A stretch of 64,000 nt of DNA, from positions 26,222,380 to 26,286,379 of the forward strand of contig NC_135551.1 in assembly GCF_964340395.1 (NCBI RefSeq), written 5' to 3'. This stretch comes from Glandiceps talaboti. Lineage: Eukaryota > Hemichordata > Enteropneusta > Spengelidae. Each line of letters opens with the position of its first letter. Position 1 is the stretch's first letter. Of the stretch, positions 1 to 17,177 are shown piece by piece. The notes under the pieces are model-generated. The model saw only the letters and a program-made list of their open reading frames with translations, was not told the DNA's origin and made no database searches. A program made the translations under genes and the position numbers.

Positions 1-481
1 CTAAATACACTCTGAGGTAATGTTTATTATTACGAAAATAGTGTTCAACGTGTGAACGGAAGTCTTATCTGTTCAGTCACAGTCTGGGGTCATGTTTTTG
101 TTATGATTGTCTGCGTCTAATCACTCTCCCCTGGATGGCATTAATTGGATCTCATACACAGAAAATACACTCCCGCCACTAACATTTGATAAATTTGCTA
201 CTCTGCTCATACACCTGTCTTCACGCTTTTCCCTGATTGGTCAATAGCCCTCATTTGTAACTGTCAGTCGAAATTTAACGCCCAGCCGGAGTACAAGTAT
301 GTATGTACATGTATGTGCATATGTATTGTGTATGTTGCAAATACCTAATAATAATGCTATTGTCATGAATTATATTTAGGTGAGAAGGTTATGAAAGTGA
401 CATTCATATACATGAATGCAACCGTAGTCTGTATAACATAATTAAATGTAATCTTTGTATAATGTTGATATTTGTTTACAG
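1..481. other. Intron/upstream sequence of the acyl-CoA synthetase gene
   Basis: No exon could be recognised here. The stretch ends in a polypyrimidine-poor TTGTTTACAG acceptor at 472-481. Because the first visible exon starts in mid-protein, this is read as intron; the exons for the N-terminal half, including the phosphate-binding loop of the ANL family, must lie before the window. Confidence 0.6.
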
Positions 482-5923
<5,442 letters not shown>

Positions 5924-6241
5924 ACTGAGGGAGTTTAACTGAATTAATTATCTTGATAATATATAGACATTGATTCCCCTCCAGAGTCTACGGTAACATA
6001 TAAGATATATCATTATCTTTATAACTCGGACAATCAATTTATAACAAACATATACAAATGCACACAGGTTTTTAAGACTCTTATACGTGAAAAAATATAC
6101 TTACACCAAACCTTGACTAGTAAATCTTTATATTAATGATAATGCCTTCTATGACATTACAGATGTCTTCTGGTATTTTTTTAGAACAGTTGATTGCATT
6201 GTAGGGAATTCCTCATCCTTTTTATGTATACGTTTAATAAA
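5924..6241 (+). terminator. Probable 3'UTR and AATAAA poly(A) signal of the ligase gene
   Basis: Follows the TAA at 5921-5923. The first AATAAA hexamer lies at 6236-6241. No transcript evidence, so the cleavage site is inferred. Confidence 0.5.
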
Positions 6242-6926
6242 TTACGTCATCGAACATTTTAAAAGTTATATCTTCATACCAGGTTTGAGTTCAGTCAGTT
6301 GCCAGTGGTGATATACTTCAGTAAGTAGAATATTTCGCGCAACGTTTTGTAAATGCATCTAGAATTACGGCAAAAATCAGTGCTTGTGCCCCTTTAAAAG
6401 ATATCTCAGACGTTCTTTATAATTCAGGTAGTCTGTTTATAACAAACATAATGTGATATACAAATGAGACTTCAATACTACCTATTGCATGACCATGTGC
6501 AATGTTATAACTGAATCACTAAAGCGATCTGTAAGCTGTGGGCAAGTACGTCTTCAGTTTTGTTTTAATGATTTTAAATATTTTTAACACGTATTACTTA
6601 AAATGTGTCTTTACACAATGCAAGATATTTTTGACAAGCAGTGTCGTTATTTTTTTATTTACTTTCTGCTGTAAGTTAGATCCCATAATTATGGTATTTT
6701 GTATGTACCCAGTGTGTCAAGAAGGGTTCAATTTTATATTCTAGACTTCCGATTTTATTTTTGATTTTTTTTTTATACATATTTTTGTATCGCAAATTTA
6801 CATTTTTCACCTCAGGAGATCAAATCATTATTTTAGTATGAAATATTGATGTCATCAATAAATGTGGAAATGTAGAACATAAACACAATTGCTGGTTAAA
6901 TAAGTCATACATAAAAATGAAATAAA

Positions 6927-7110
6927 TGCATACATACATACATACATACATACATAAACATATGATCCTCTGTCTCTGTCTGTGTATGAGTTTTTGTTTG
7001 TTTGTGTCTGTCCGTCCGTGTGTGTGTATGTATGTATGTATGTATGTATGTATGTATGTATGTATGTATGTATGTATGTGTTTGCACGCGTGTGTGTGTG
7101 TGTGTGTGTT
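6927..7110. repeat. CATA, TATG and TG microsatellites
   Basis: CATA units at 6927-6957, about 13 TATG units at 7024-7078, then a TG run near 7090-7110. Confidence 0.95.
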
Positions 7111-7507
7111 TGTTTGCGCGTATGACGGTATGCACACATTACATTGTAGATGTATGTATGTAAAATGTATATCCCCGTCTGAGTTTTGAATACAAAAAAA
7201 CCATGCCATTCTCATGCTTCGCTTGTGTACACTATTAAGTTTATGCAAACAATAATTCGGGTGCTTATTTCAATATATTGTACTCCGACATCAGCTTCTT
7301 TGAAATCAGACCAGTCTCACCAGTCTACAGGGTTTTGTAAACATATTTTTGACATTCTGAAAACGTAGATTTGCCATTGATGAGTTCTGAGTACCCATTT
7401 TCGTCGGTTCAGATATCAATGAATTTTGTAGAAGATAGTAATTCTATAAATCTTTCAACAAACTTTCTTGAAAGACATGCAGACTATGTACTGTTACTGC
7501 TTACAGA

Positions 7508-7576
7508 TTAACACAAACACAAACACAAACACAAACACACACACACACACATACATACATACATACATACATACAT

Positions 7577-7613
<37 letters not shown>

Positions 7614-7671
7614 AACAAACAAACAAACAAACAAACAAAACACAAACAAACACAAACACAAACACAAACAA
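7508..7671. repeat. Compound (ACAAAC)(CA)(CATA)(CA)(CAAA) microsatellite
   Basis: A compound array directly upstream of the first tRNA-Tyr gene. A shortened form (ACAAACACAAACAA) lies upstream of the second tRNA gene at about 8331-8345, evidence that the two tRNA units are duplicates including 5' flank. Confidence 0.9.
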
Positions 7672-7723
7672 TATGTGCTTTCTAATCGTTCTGATATGCG
7701 TAACTCGTCGTCTTTCATGACGG

Positions 7724-7809
7724 CCTTCGATAGCTCAGTTGGTAGAGCGGAGGACTGTAGAGTTAAAGCTGTTATCCTTAGGTCACTGGTTCGAATCCGG
7801 TTCGAAGGA
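7724..7809 (+). tRNA. tRNA-Tyr(GTA), intron-containing, copy 1
   Basis: 86 nt. Acceptor arm CCTTCGA pairs with TCGAAGG, discriminator A. The D-arm TAGCTCAGTTGGTAGAGC and T-arm GGTTCGAATCC match the A and B boxes. The anticodon loop is CTGTAGA (GTA, tyrosine) and is interrupted one base 3' of the anticodon by a 13-nt intron (AGTTAAAGCTGTT), as is usual for eukaryotic tRNA-Tyr. The CCA is not encoded. A T-run at 7810-7815 is the Pol III terminator. Confidence 0.97.
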
Positions 7810-8398
7810 TTTTTTATTAAATTCATTATTTTTATACAAGAAAAATGGACTCTTTTTGACGAAATCCTTTTTACAGCCATTAACTTTCCTGCTGGTCTCT
7901 GACCTTTCGCTCCATCTCGATTCTCTTGAAATATATGGCAAACCATTCTAAGGGAATGAACAAAGGGCACAAGATAAGTTATAGAAGTTGGTACCAATAT
8001 GAGTCATTGAGGGTTTTATTTGATTTTTTTTTTCATTTTAGTACAGATATATACAATTGGAAATATTCAATCTTTCTGATAATATTACAGGTGTTCTTTC
8101 CATTATAATCAATAAAAGATGTCCTTGGTATAAATGTGGTAGACTATATATCGCTGGGTGGCAACAGGTGGTCCTTTTTTTTGAAATTCGTACATTTTTG
8201 AGATTCGTACATCTTTTTAGCCTCGAAGCTTTTTAAAAGTTGCTTGTGTACTTTTATTCACAGATTGTAACTAATAATATAGATAAATGATCCGATATAA
8301 ATATACTTCTCAGGTTATTAACTACTGTACACAAACACAAACAAATATGTGCATAGTAATCATTGTGATATGTCTAATTATTTATTTTCGATATCGTA

Positions 8399-8484
8399 CC
8401 TTCGATAGCTCAGTTGGTAGAGCGGAGGACTGTAGAGTTAAAGCTGTTATCCTTAGGTCACTGGTTCGAATCCGGTTCGAAGGA
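8399..8484 (+). tRNA. tRNA-Tyr(GTA), intron-containing, copy 2
   Basis: Identical over 86 nt to copy 1, including the 13-nt intron. A T8 terminator follows at 8485. The 5' flank (ATATGTGC, then TGATATG) resembles that of copy 1, and its TCGATATCGTACC matches the flank of copy 4, so the unit spread by segmental duplication. Confidence 0.97.
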
Positions 8485-8862
8485 TTTTTTTTCATCTAAG
8501 CATGGACATGATAATGTGATACAGCAATGGTTATCGTTGAAATGATGAAAATAGTGTAACAGACTTTCGTAACTAGCATTACGCTTTGATATTAGTTGAA
8601 CATTTCTACAGGCAAATGTTTGTTTGCGGAAGAAGAATTTGTGAACAAAAATTGTATCCACCTCACGGTGAATCTGCAGGCAATTTTTTATTTCAAACAT
8701 ACCGATTGACCGGGGCGAGCGAGCTTGAGTCACTGTTTCAGTTTATATCCGAGGAGATTGCCTTTATTATTGAAGAAAGCTATAAAAGTTCAGAACAATA
8801 AAAAATGTCTAATGTGAATGGTTCGTGCGAAGGAAAATTAACAATCACATTCAGTAAAAAAA

Positions 8863-8948
8863 TCCTTCGAACCGGATTCGAACCAGTGACCTAAGGATAA
8901 CAGCTTTAACTCTACAGTCCTCCGCTCTACCAACTGAGCTATCGAAGG
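8863..8948 (-). tRNA. tRNA-Tyr(GTA), intron-containing, copy 3
   Basis: Exact reverse complement of copy 1 (86 nt, 13-nt intron). It lies in the left arm of the 8557-10330 palindrome. The A-run on the + strand just before 8863 is its T-run terminator. Confidence 0.97.
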
Positions 8949-9925
8949 TGCGATATCAAAAATCGATAATATATGTAATCAATGATAATTTATTTGATGG
9001 GAACAACCCATTATTCAAATAAAAGATAACCAATGACCCATGTACAACGGAGCTTGCCTTGTCACTACGAGAGTCGCTAGACAATTAGCCACAAAACCCT
9101 TTATATAGGTAACGAGTATTTTCCGACTGAATGAAAAAAATATTGGGGCTACGATAATTTCACCTGCGCAAATAACGCATGAAAAATCAGACAAATGATT
9201 GCGATTTTGAAGATTATTACTCATATTTTAATTATATATAAAATATTACTGGGCATTTTGTCCTAAGAATTAGAAAACACTGATGAATATGTAATAAACT
9301 ATCCGTGGCTGCTGGATGTACGTTCCATATACATTTTGTTTTCTCTTATTAATTTGCATATGTCACGAGCTGCGTTTAATTAAAATTTAATTAACTGGAG
9401 TTTACATCGGTAAATGTCGGTTTATTATTGAAATTCAATTAACTATTGAATGTTCAATCCGCATTTTGTTCTTATTAATTTAAAGAGTACATTTAATTAA
9501 AGATGCAGTTTAATAAACTACTGGCACTACAATGCCGGGATATCGAAATGCAATAATTGCATTTTTAATTTTACCATGACATTACTAAAATCTCCATTAA
9601 AAGTATTGCACTTGGTTTAGAGTCATTGGTATTGTGGTGCTTAAAATATGAGTAATAATCTTCAAAATCGCAATCATTTGTCTGATTTTTCATGCGTTAT
9701 TTGCGCAGGTGTAATTATCGTATCCCCAATATTTTTTTTCATTCAGTCGGAAAATACTTGTTACCTATATAAAGGGTTTTGTGGCTAATCGTCTAGTGAC
9801 TCTCGTAGAGACAAGGCAAGCTCCGTTGTACATGGGTCATTGGTTATCTTTTATTTGAATAATGGTTTGTGCCCATCAAATAAATTATCATTGATTATAT
9901 ATATTTATCGATTTTTGATATCGTA

Positions 9926-10011
9926 CCTTCGATAGCTCAGTTGGTAGAGCGGAGGACTGTAGAGTTAAAGCTGTTATCCTTAGGTCACTGGTTCGAATCC
10001 GGTTCGAAGGA
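9926..10011 (+). tRNA. tRNA-Tyr(GTA), intron-containing, copy 4
   Basis: Identical to the other copies. It lies in the right arm of the palindrome, with a T7 terminator at 10012. Confidence 0.97.
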
Positions 10012-10810
10012 TTTTTTTACTGAATGTGATTGTTAATTTTCCTTCGCACGAACCATTCACATTAGACATTTTTTATTGTTCTGAACTTTTGTAGCTCTCT
10101 TCAATAACATAGGCAGTCTGCTCGGATATAAACTGAAACAGTTCAAGCTCGCTCGCCCCGGTCTATCGGTATGTTTGAAATAAAAAATTGCCTGCAGATT
10201 CACCGTGAGGTGGATACAATTTTTGTTCACAAATTATTCTTCCGCAAACATTTGCCTTTTTAATTAAGATAAAATCGACAGAAATGTTCAACTAATATCA
10301 AAGCGTGATGCTAGTTACGAAAGTCTGTTAACCAGTGATCACCGTTGAAGTTTCAACCACTATTTGTCGTAATACTAATAATACTAATATTAATATATTA
10401 AACGTATTCCTGTACAGTCATGTGAAAACATGCTATGCCTTTGATGTTGGAATGAATTGATGTCGGGGTTGATGTCGTCAATCGGTCAGTACAGTGTTTA
10501 CGAAATATTCGTATCTCCCCGACGACAGGTGATTCATTCCGCCGGGGACTTTGGACTCGCACGCGTCCCGATTGCACAATGACCTTCCATTCATCATCTT
10601 GTCGAAAGACACGGATATATTTAACTTCCGTTCAATTTATCGTACACGTTGTGCCATCCATCCGTATGCTTCAAACGTTGCTATAAATATACCTGAGAAC
10701 TGCGATATATAGTACAAATAGAATAAAAACACTTCGTCAAATAATTACGGGTAACATCCTGGTTCTATTCATTGTTGATGAACTCGTGACACGACCCTCC
10801 GAACCACCCA

Positions 10811-10896
10811 CCTTCGATAGCTCAGTTGGTAGAGCGGAGGACTGTAGAGTTAAAGCTGTTATCCTTAGGTCACTGGTTCGAATCCGGTTCGAAGGA
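10811..10896 (+). tRNA. tRNA-Tyr(GTA), intron-containing, copy 5
   Basis: Identical 86-nt gene outside the palindrome, with a T6 terminator at 10897. Its flanks differ from those of copies 3 and 4. Confidence 0.97.
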
Positions 10897-13024
10897 TTTT
10901 TTGTTGAAATTTTCTTTCCCTTTTATATTCCGTAATTTGAGAAACACGTGTGGAGTCTAAAACCTCACCTCACGTTGAAACCTCTTTTCGGTATTTTTGT
11001 TTGTACACTCTGTTGTGTTATCTTATTCTTAGTGACTGAACGATGCATGGCTCCTGTCCGTTTGTCGCAGGCAATTTAATTTTAAGTCGAGATTTTGTCT
11101 AACATTTCGAGATGAAACTCTATCGCTACAATTAATCAAAAGAAGTTTCACAAAAAGGGTATAAATTATAAGTATATGGCAACGAAATAGAATTACTGAT
11201 TAGGCATGGCTCTGGGCTCTCAAAACATTTTGACGCCAGACTGAAGCTGCGCTCGATTGAGTCACACAATCGCGAGCGCCACCAACGGCAACGATGGAAC
11301 CGTCATAAATTTCATTTTCTTCCTATAAAGGCTCACTTCGGAAATCAAGTCCGTCTAACTCTTCTCGGGGCTAAGCCACTTGGCATACATACAAAGATTA
11401 GGGCCGATAGTCACGAGTCTGGCAGCGAGTTATTGTTCAAATTGAGAAAGGAGATCCTCAGGAACCCTGTTTGGGTAAGAAACTACATGTCGTTGGGCAT
11501 TATAGACATATGTATGTTTTTTGTTATTACAGAAAATATGAGAATAACAAATTAGGCTAAATGGAGCATAGTCCGTATTTTTATGAGGGGGGGGGGGTGA
11601 TTACAACAGTGGCAGTCAAGGTTTCGGCTTACTAAGATAGACACAAACTAAAAATGTTGTTATGAAATGTCAATATGAGCATTAAATGGTTGTTGGCCTG
11701 GTTATACTCACAGTAGGGTTGCATTTTTAATAACTTCTATAATCTTGCTGTGTACAGTTTGTGTCTATCTTGGTAAGCCGAAACCTTGCTTGCCACTGTA
11801 GTACTTTTGTTTCATATCAAAACATACTAATATATTCCCAGCTACTAATAAATGTTGCATCATGGAATGACAGCGACACAATTTCTTAGTTACTAATAAA
11901 TTTGAAAACATGACACCCTTCCTCTCAAGTTACACAGCTTCTTAGCTAGTCACTTATAGCACAACATGTCTATTTCAGATTTGATAAATATGTTTTAGTA
12001 TATATTATTACATATGTACAAGTGATCATTTCCACTGGTTGTAATAATGACAGAACCCCATGCCAAGCTAGTGTAGGTACACAGGGCCAGGGTTATTTGC
12101 ACTTATCACAGTGTTTGAACTTGAAGTGTTTTTTTTGCTGCACCTTCCTTTGGTATTTGCTACAGAGAACACTGAAAACACTCATTCAAATAACCCTAGT
12201 ATGCCACACTTGTACTCATGTGTTATGGGATTCTGTCATATCATGTATTTAGTTTTGTATACTGACTTCAGTCCACAAAGGTATAGACAGTGTCACTTTG
12301 AATTTAATACTCAATGCAATATTTACAATTCGAACAACATTTTATATATAAATACATTTATAAAAAGATTTCAACAAAATAGGGGGCCATACATATGAAT
12401 AGACTGTAAAATATGTCAGGTCATTCAGCCCTATCACTCAGGCTTCTAAACCATGACTGTACTCTTAACTGCCAAATATCCTGTACAGTGCAACCAGATT
12501 TGGTTGCAGCCAATCAAATCAAATGTAGTTATGATGTCAGCCTTTCAATGCTGGGTTATGACACCAGCCTGTTAATATTACATCAATAATAATAAACCTA
12601 CATTTCAGGCCAAAGTCTGATATTTTATCACAGTACAAACAATTGACAAGTATTACCATAACAACAATTGTTCTTATCACTAGAAGCAGAAACTGTTATG
12701 CCTGTTTGATTTTAATCTACATAGTGACCTCTCTTTGAACTTTTAAGCACAAGGTCAAGGTGGGGCCTAAATACATGTAGGATCTATGGTGGATCTCAGT
12801 AGCAGGCACAGATCCACAGTGTAGTATAAATGCAAGTAATGGCTGATGGTGAAGCACAAACATCGTATTTCACAGACTAAGATATAGAAGAATCCCAGGA
12901 TTCATGATTTGGATTGAAGCAGTGCTTTATCGGCAATTCTGTGATGAAAATAACTTCCTTTTTCAATTGATTTAATATTCTTGCTGGATAGATGAGTGAC
13001 CCCTATAAGTTGGTTGTCTTGCTG
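10897..13024. other. Intergenic region and probable 3'UTR of the EF-hand gene
   Basis: No exon recognised. It contains the inverted-repeat element at 11607-11798. The part from about 12.3 to 13.0 kb is presumably 3'UTR of the - strand EF-hand gene, but I could not fix a poly(A) site. Confidence 0.55.
11607..11798. mobile_element. MITE with 43-bp terminal inverted repeats
   Basis: 192-bp element starting CAGTGGCAGTCAAGG and ending with its complement (CCTTGCTTGCCACTG). The arms 11607-11649 and 11756-11798 match except at about three positions. Non-coding. No clear target-site duplication. Confidence 0.85.
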
Positions 13025-13926
13025 TCATGACAACTGCAGCTCTACTGTTAGTCTTTCATTTATTTCATAATCCGGTACAAACTGCAAAACAGAAAAATTT
13101 GGATAAAAAGTTTTAGATACATGACTTGAACATTAGTGCAATGTATGGTCCCGATGATGGAATATGTAGTATGCTAAACAGATTTCAAAATATATGTGAT
13201 GATATGACTAGTTTTTATTTGTCTACTGTTACACTGTAAGATGGTGTTTCTGGTGCCACAAGTGTGCATAGCATACATAAATGTACTTTCGAAAGTGTTA
13301 AGTCAGAAATCTTTCTCTTACTCTAGACCTGTAACCCTTCCTATAGGGGGCCTACTACAATGAATCATTCAGTCTAAACATCAACCCCCCCCCCCCCCCA
13401 TTTCCCATTTTTTTCCACCTAGCCTATCTCTCAGCCTCCCACCCTTCCCTACCCAGTAAAATTTGCCTCTTTACATCTGTGTAAATTGTAAATTCTTCAC
13501 AGGATATCTGTCCAGGAATTTTAGTACTGTCTGGTAACTGGCTTACTATCCTAAGTATCTGATCACCCTATCCAATCTGCCACCTAGACATTCGACCTCC
13601 CTCCACTACCATCCCACCCCCTTACCCCTCCCCCTTTCAATTGACCTCTCTTACCTGTGTAAATTCTTCATAGGAGATCTGTCCAGGTATTTCAGTACTG
13701 TCCAGCAACTGACTGACAACCAGCAGTATTTGATCATCTCCTAATGCTGGATTAAAGATGGTTTTATACATTCTAAACAACTCATCATGTTTGATGTTAC
13801 CTTCATTGTACATATCAAACATTGTAAACAGAACTGAAAAATTAACAAAAACAATAATCATTAACAAATTGATCTTATCAGTTCTTTACAATATTCATTT
13901 ATTATTATTATTTTTATTTTTATTTT

Positions 13927-13957
<31 letters not shown>

Positions 13958-16900
13958 TTTTATTTTATTTTATTTTTTGGGGGGGTCTCTCTCTGCATTG
14001 AGTGAATCGTGTGTAAACAGACTGGTGTACATGTAGCTGTACATATTATGGTACATTGAGGCCAATGAAATTGAGGGGGGCACACTTTAAAATCAGCACT
14101 CCAAACACGATCATGATTTCAAGCTTTGACTTTACAACTCATCTATAAGGTACGCCATGATGGGGTGCCCTCACACATCGGTCAACCGATGAGGGAGAGA
14201 GGAGGCCGGTGACAGTGGAGTGACACATTGTATTTTACAGTCTACTTTACTACATATGGATAAAATCAACCCCTAATTGACATGTAAAAAAATCTAATTA
14301 TGGGTATTTTAACAATTTTCATTGAATATATACAGTTTATACACTGATGGTTGTCTGATCACAATAATAACACTCCACTTACAGCTAGTATAGTTTTAAC
14401 TGTGAATGATTTTCTACACATTCACTTTTATATCAGAATTGTTGGTATACTTAGTTTCTATATCTTACTGGATGAAAAATAAGATTCCACATGATTTTTC
14501 CAATTTACAATACCATACACTGTTATTTTAGGTGAATTGGTCATATTTACAATTATTTCTAGAAACTTACACTTTCATTTTGTATAATTCTTTATATTTG
14601 AATTTATTTGTAAAACTTACAATGTTGTTTTTAGAGAGTTGTTTATGTTTAAAAAATATTCTTAAAAATTTCCCTATCATTTTAAGTAATTCTTAAGTGT
14701 TTGAAATTATATTAAAAAGTTACACTCATTTATATAATTGTTTATGTTTGAAATTATTTCAAAAACATATATTATTGTTTCTGGTGCATTGTGTATGTTT
14801 AAATGATTTTCATAAAACTTACACTGTCGTTTCTCATCAATTGGTGTTCTTGGACTCATTACAGATAACATTTGTACAAACGATTCTGGTGTTAATGCTC
14901 CAGTTTGTGTAGCAGACATGGAAGCCACCCTGGGAACTAATGGCATACCAATGAATTCTGGGATCTGTAAAAGGGAACTCATGGTGACATAATTTGGACC
15001 ACTTCCATTATCATCTTCAACTGTATATGAGGAATACCTCTGAAGAATTTTCTTGATCTCTGCAGCTTTAACTGAAATAATAAAAACAAATATTTAGAAT
15101 GATGTTTTCAAGCTTGCCCTAAAGAAAAAAACATATTTCTTGTTGTATAATGTTGCAAGTCAAACTTTTGGTATACAATGACATGTAAAAATCAGACACA
15201 AATTACTATGCAAGTGTAACATATCATTATATCAATCTTGAGGATTTTTCCATCATGTGACACACAAGGACTATGTTATCATTCACCTCAGTCTCAGTTA
15301 CCCAGTCTCTCATCACATAAAATTTATCTACTATTTTCCCACACTCTCTTGGTGGCAGTAGTCATAAGTAGGAGCCCCAACTTAGCCTACATGTAGACTT
15401 GAAGGACTAGCACTACCACTCTATTTGACATCCTAGCTGACATTTTGATTGTGAATTTCACTGTCCTTCCTTGTCAACAATGTTTGCAGTGTTCTACTTG
15501 TCTAGAAGAACATACAGCTACACACATAACGTGTGCAAAATATCAGCAGCATTTAAATAGAATACGACATGTGTAGTTAGAATGAGGTCGCATTTCCATG
15601 ACGACACCTAATTGTGGATTCAGCATGTGAGCTCAAGGCACAATATGCCTTATTATGTATTCGACCAATAACGGTCTATACAGGAATGCCACTTGAGACC
15701 AGTGTGACACAGCTATCATCGTAGGAGAGGAAGGACAGCGAAATTTAAACTAAAAAAGTCAGTTAGGATAGCAAATAAAGTGGTAGCTAGTCCCTTGAGT
15801 CTATGTGTAGGCTAACACCAACTACATGTATGAGAGTCCAGGTATCCAAGGCTACATTCATCTCTTATTGACATTTTCCAAAGACTAGTATGATGAAAAT
15901 ATTTCAGAATGAATTTGATGTTTCTAAGTCTCCAGGTGTCTACAATGAGTTTATTAACAATACTAAGTACTGGTACTTATACTCACACACTGTTTGACTC
16001 TCAAGTTGACGAATTTGTTCATCTGATAATGGAGCCTGCAACAAAAGAAAAACAGAAAGGAAAAAAACACTTTAGAGTTGGAGAGCAATGACAACAAAAT
16101 ACAAGAATGGGCGTGGCTGACAAATTTACTTAGGGTTTACTTACAGAAACATGTATTATATGCTGACAAACTGCATCTAAACTGGAACTTTTTTCTGTTA
16201 GGTTCTTTATGTCCTTGTAATTTATGAAGCATGCATGGTCATTTAATTATCAAACCCTACATGTATTAGTTAGTACCCTAATCATTTTAAAGAGGCAGGA
16301 CAATTTTTTCTTAAATGAAGTAATGAAGCAAATCTATGTGTACATGGTAACTATACTCACCAACTACTTAACAGGTAATTCAGCTTTAAGAAGGTTTTCA
16401 AGTAAAGGTTGAATAATTTGCCCAGAGTATATGACCATGGCCTTGACATGAACAAAATTTATAGCATTTGTAACCTTGAAATCTGGATGCTAAGGTGGTC
16501 TCTAACCTAAATCATGCCATTGAGTGGAGGACTGGTGGTGTACTATCGTAACAATACTGTATAGGAACTAGACTAGTAACTTTGTAGTTCAGTTGTGTTT
16601 TGCCAAACAGTTGAACCAATATCCACTACTAATGACTGATCACAGTTCCTGTATCCCTGTCTGCCTAATGTACAGACCATTGGTTTCCCGTACCCCCAGA
16701 CTAGACCTGTAGTGCTACAGTTCAAAACTGAAAATTCACATTTTCGAAACATTTCAGGTGTCAAGAAAACACAGCACAGTACCCTACTACCATGTAGACA
16801 TGGTCGACGTCATTGGTATGGACTAGCAGTGGTACCACTGTACCACTACCACAGTGACAAGTTTTACGAACATGTCTAGCTACATCATGTAGTTATGTAG

Positions 16901-17177
16901 TATATATATCCCTCTAAACCTTTGGAGTAAGTACGTGGTCATTGATGTATTGGGAGAGAAGGATTATGAACGCCTCTTTGACGTATTGTACCTCAGACCA
17001 CAAAAATCCCTTTTTGTGGTCTGAGAATGAGATTGTACAACTCCCGTATTCCATCCATAATGTTAATAATCCGTACATATGAACTGCGATGAAAGTACAG
17101 AAATGAATGACAAGACCCCAGAACAGATTCGACAAACTATCTCTTGGCAAATCACTAACCTTTTTGCGCCTAAACAT
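13025..17177 (-). CDS. Calcineurin-B/CHP-like EF-hand protein with degenerate calcium loops
   Basis: Five - strand exons: 17177-17160 (ATG, MFRRKK), 16035-15987, 15071-14823, 13833-13655, 13081-13025 (TGA). GT-AG borders hold and phases join; the total of 552 nt gives 183 residues, close to calcineurin B, CHP and tescalcin. The N-terminal part LSDEQIRQLESQTVFKAAEI resembles the CHP/tescalcin start. Next come MSSLLQIPEFIGMPLVPRV (family: a leucine-rich ...PEL..NPL..R block), a segment around TPIDEKRQFLFTMFDMY, and a C-terminal FVPDYEINERLTVELQLS like the end of this family. The third EF loop, DMYNEGNIKHDE, has Tyr at position 3; the fourth (DSTEIPGQISYEE) is one residue too long. Calcium binding is therefore doubtful. 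There is no MG start, so no N-myristoylation. The role is probably as a regulatory partner of a phosphatase or transporter (inference). Exon 1 is the least certain. Confidence 0.8.
13385..13399. repeat. Poly(C) tract
   Basis: About fifteen C in the last intron of the EF-hand gene, next to the exon-copy region. Confidence 0.9.
13463..13572 (-). pseudogene. Decayed duplicate of EF-hand exon 4
   Basis: Tandem partial copy of the 3' half of the real exon (13655-13742), about 180 bp downstream of it in gene direction. The - strand reads ILRIVSQLPDSTKIPGQISC then EEFTIYTD, against ILLVVSQLLDSTEIPGQISY and EEFTQ in the exon. The donor has changed from CACAG/GTAAGAG to CACAGATGTAAAG and a short insertion adds residues, so it is probably no longer spliced, although the reading frame is still open. 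Confidence 0.75.
13912..13978. repeat. (TTTA)n/T-rich tract
   Basis: TTTA/TTTTA repeats followed by a G-run, in the intron upstream of EF-hand exon 4. Confidence 0.85.
15382..15815. mobile_element. Foldback/MITE-like element with about 90-bp inverted arms
   Basis: Left arm 15382-15472 (TTAGCCTACATGTAGAC ... CTGTCCTTCCTT) and right arm 15728-15815 (AGGAAGGACAG ... GTCTATGTGTAGGCTAA) are complementary at roughly 80 percent by eye. Non-coding interior. It sits in an intron of the EF-hand gene. Confidence 0.75.

Larger units (their letters stand above)
6242..7723. other. Intergenic region between ligase gene and tRNA cluster
   Basis: No convincing coding exon. It contains simple repeats at 6927-6957 (CATA), 7020-7110 (TATG then TG) and 7508-7671 (CAAA/CA/CATA). 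Long open frames there are artefacts of the tetranucleotide arrays. Confidence 0.7.
8557..10330. repeat. Large inverted repeat carrying two divergent tRNA-Tyr genes
   Basis: Left arm 8557-9230 and right arm 9642-10330 are near-complementary (a few substitutions and small indels), separated by an AT-rich 411-bp spacer rich in TTAATT. Paired points: tRNA copy 3 (8863-8948, -) with copy 4 (9926-10011, +); AGATTATTACTCATATTTTA ending at 9230 with its complement starting at 9642. The outer limits pair TAACAGACTTTCG with CGAAAGTCTGTTA. The right arm has an extra block near 10259-10274. The two tRNAs point outward. Confidence 0.93.
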
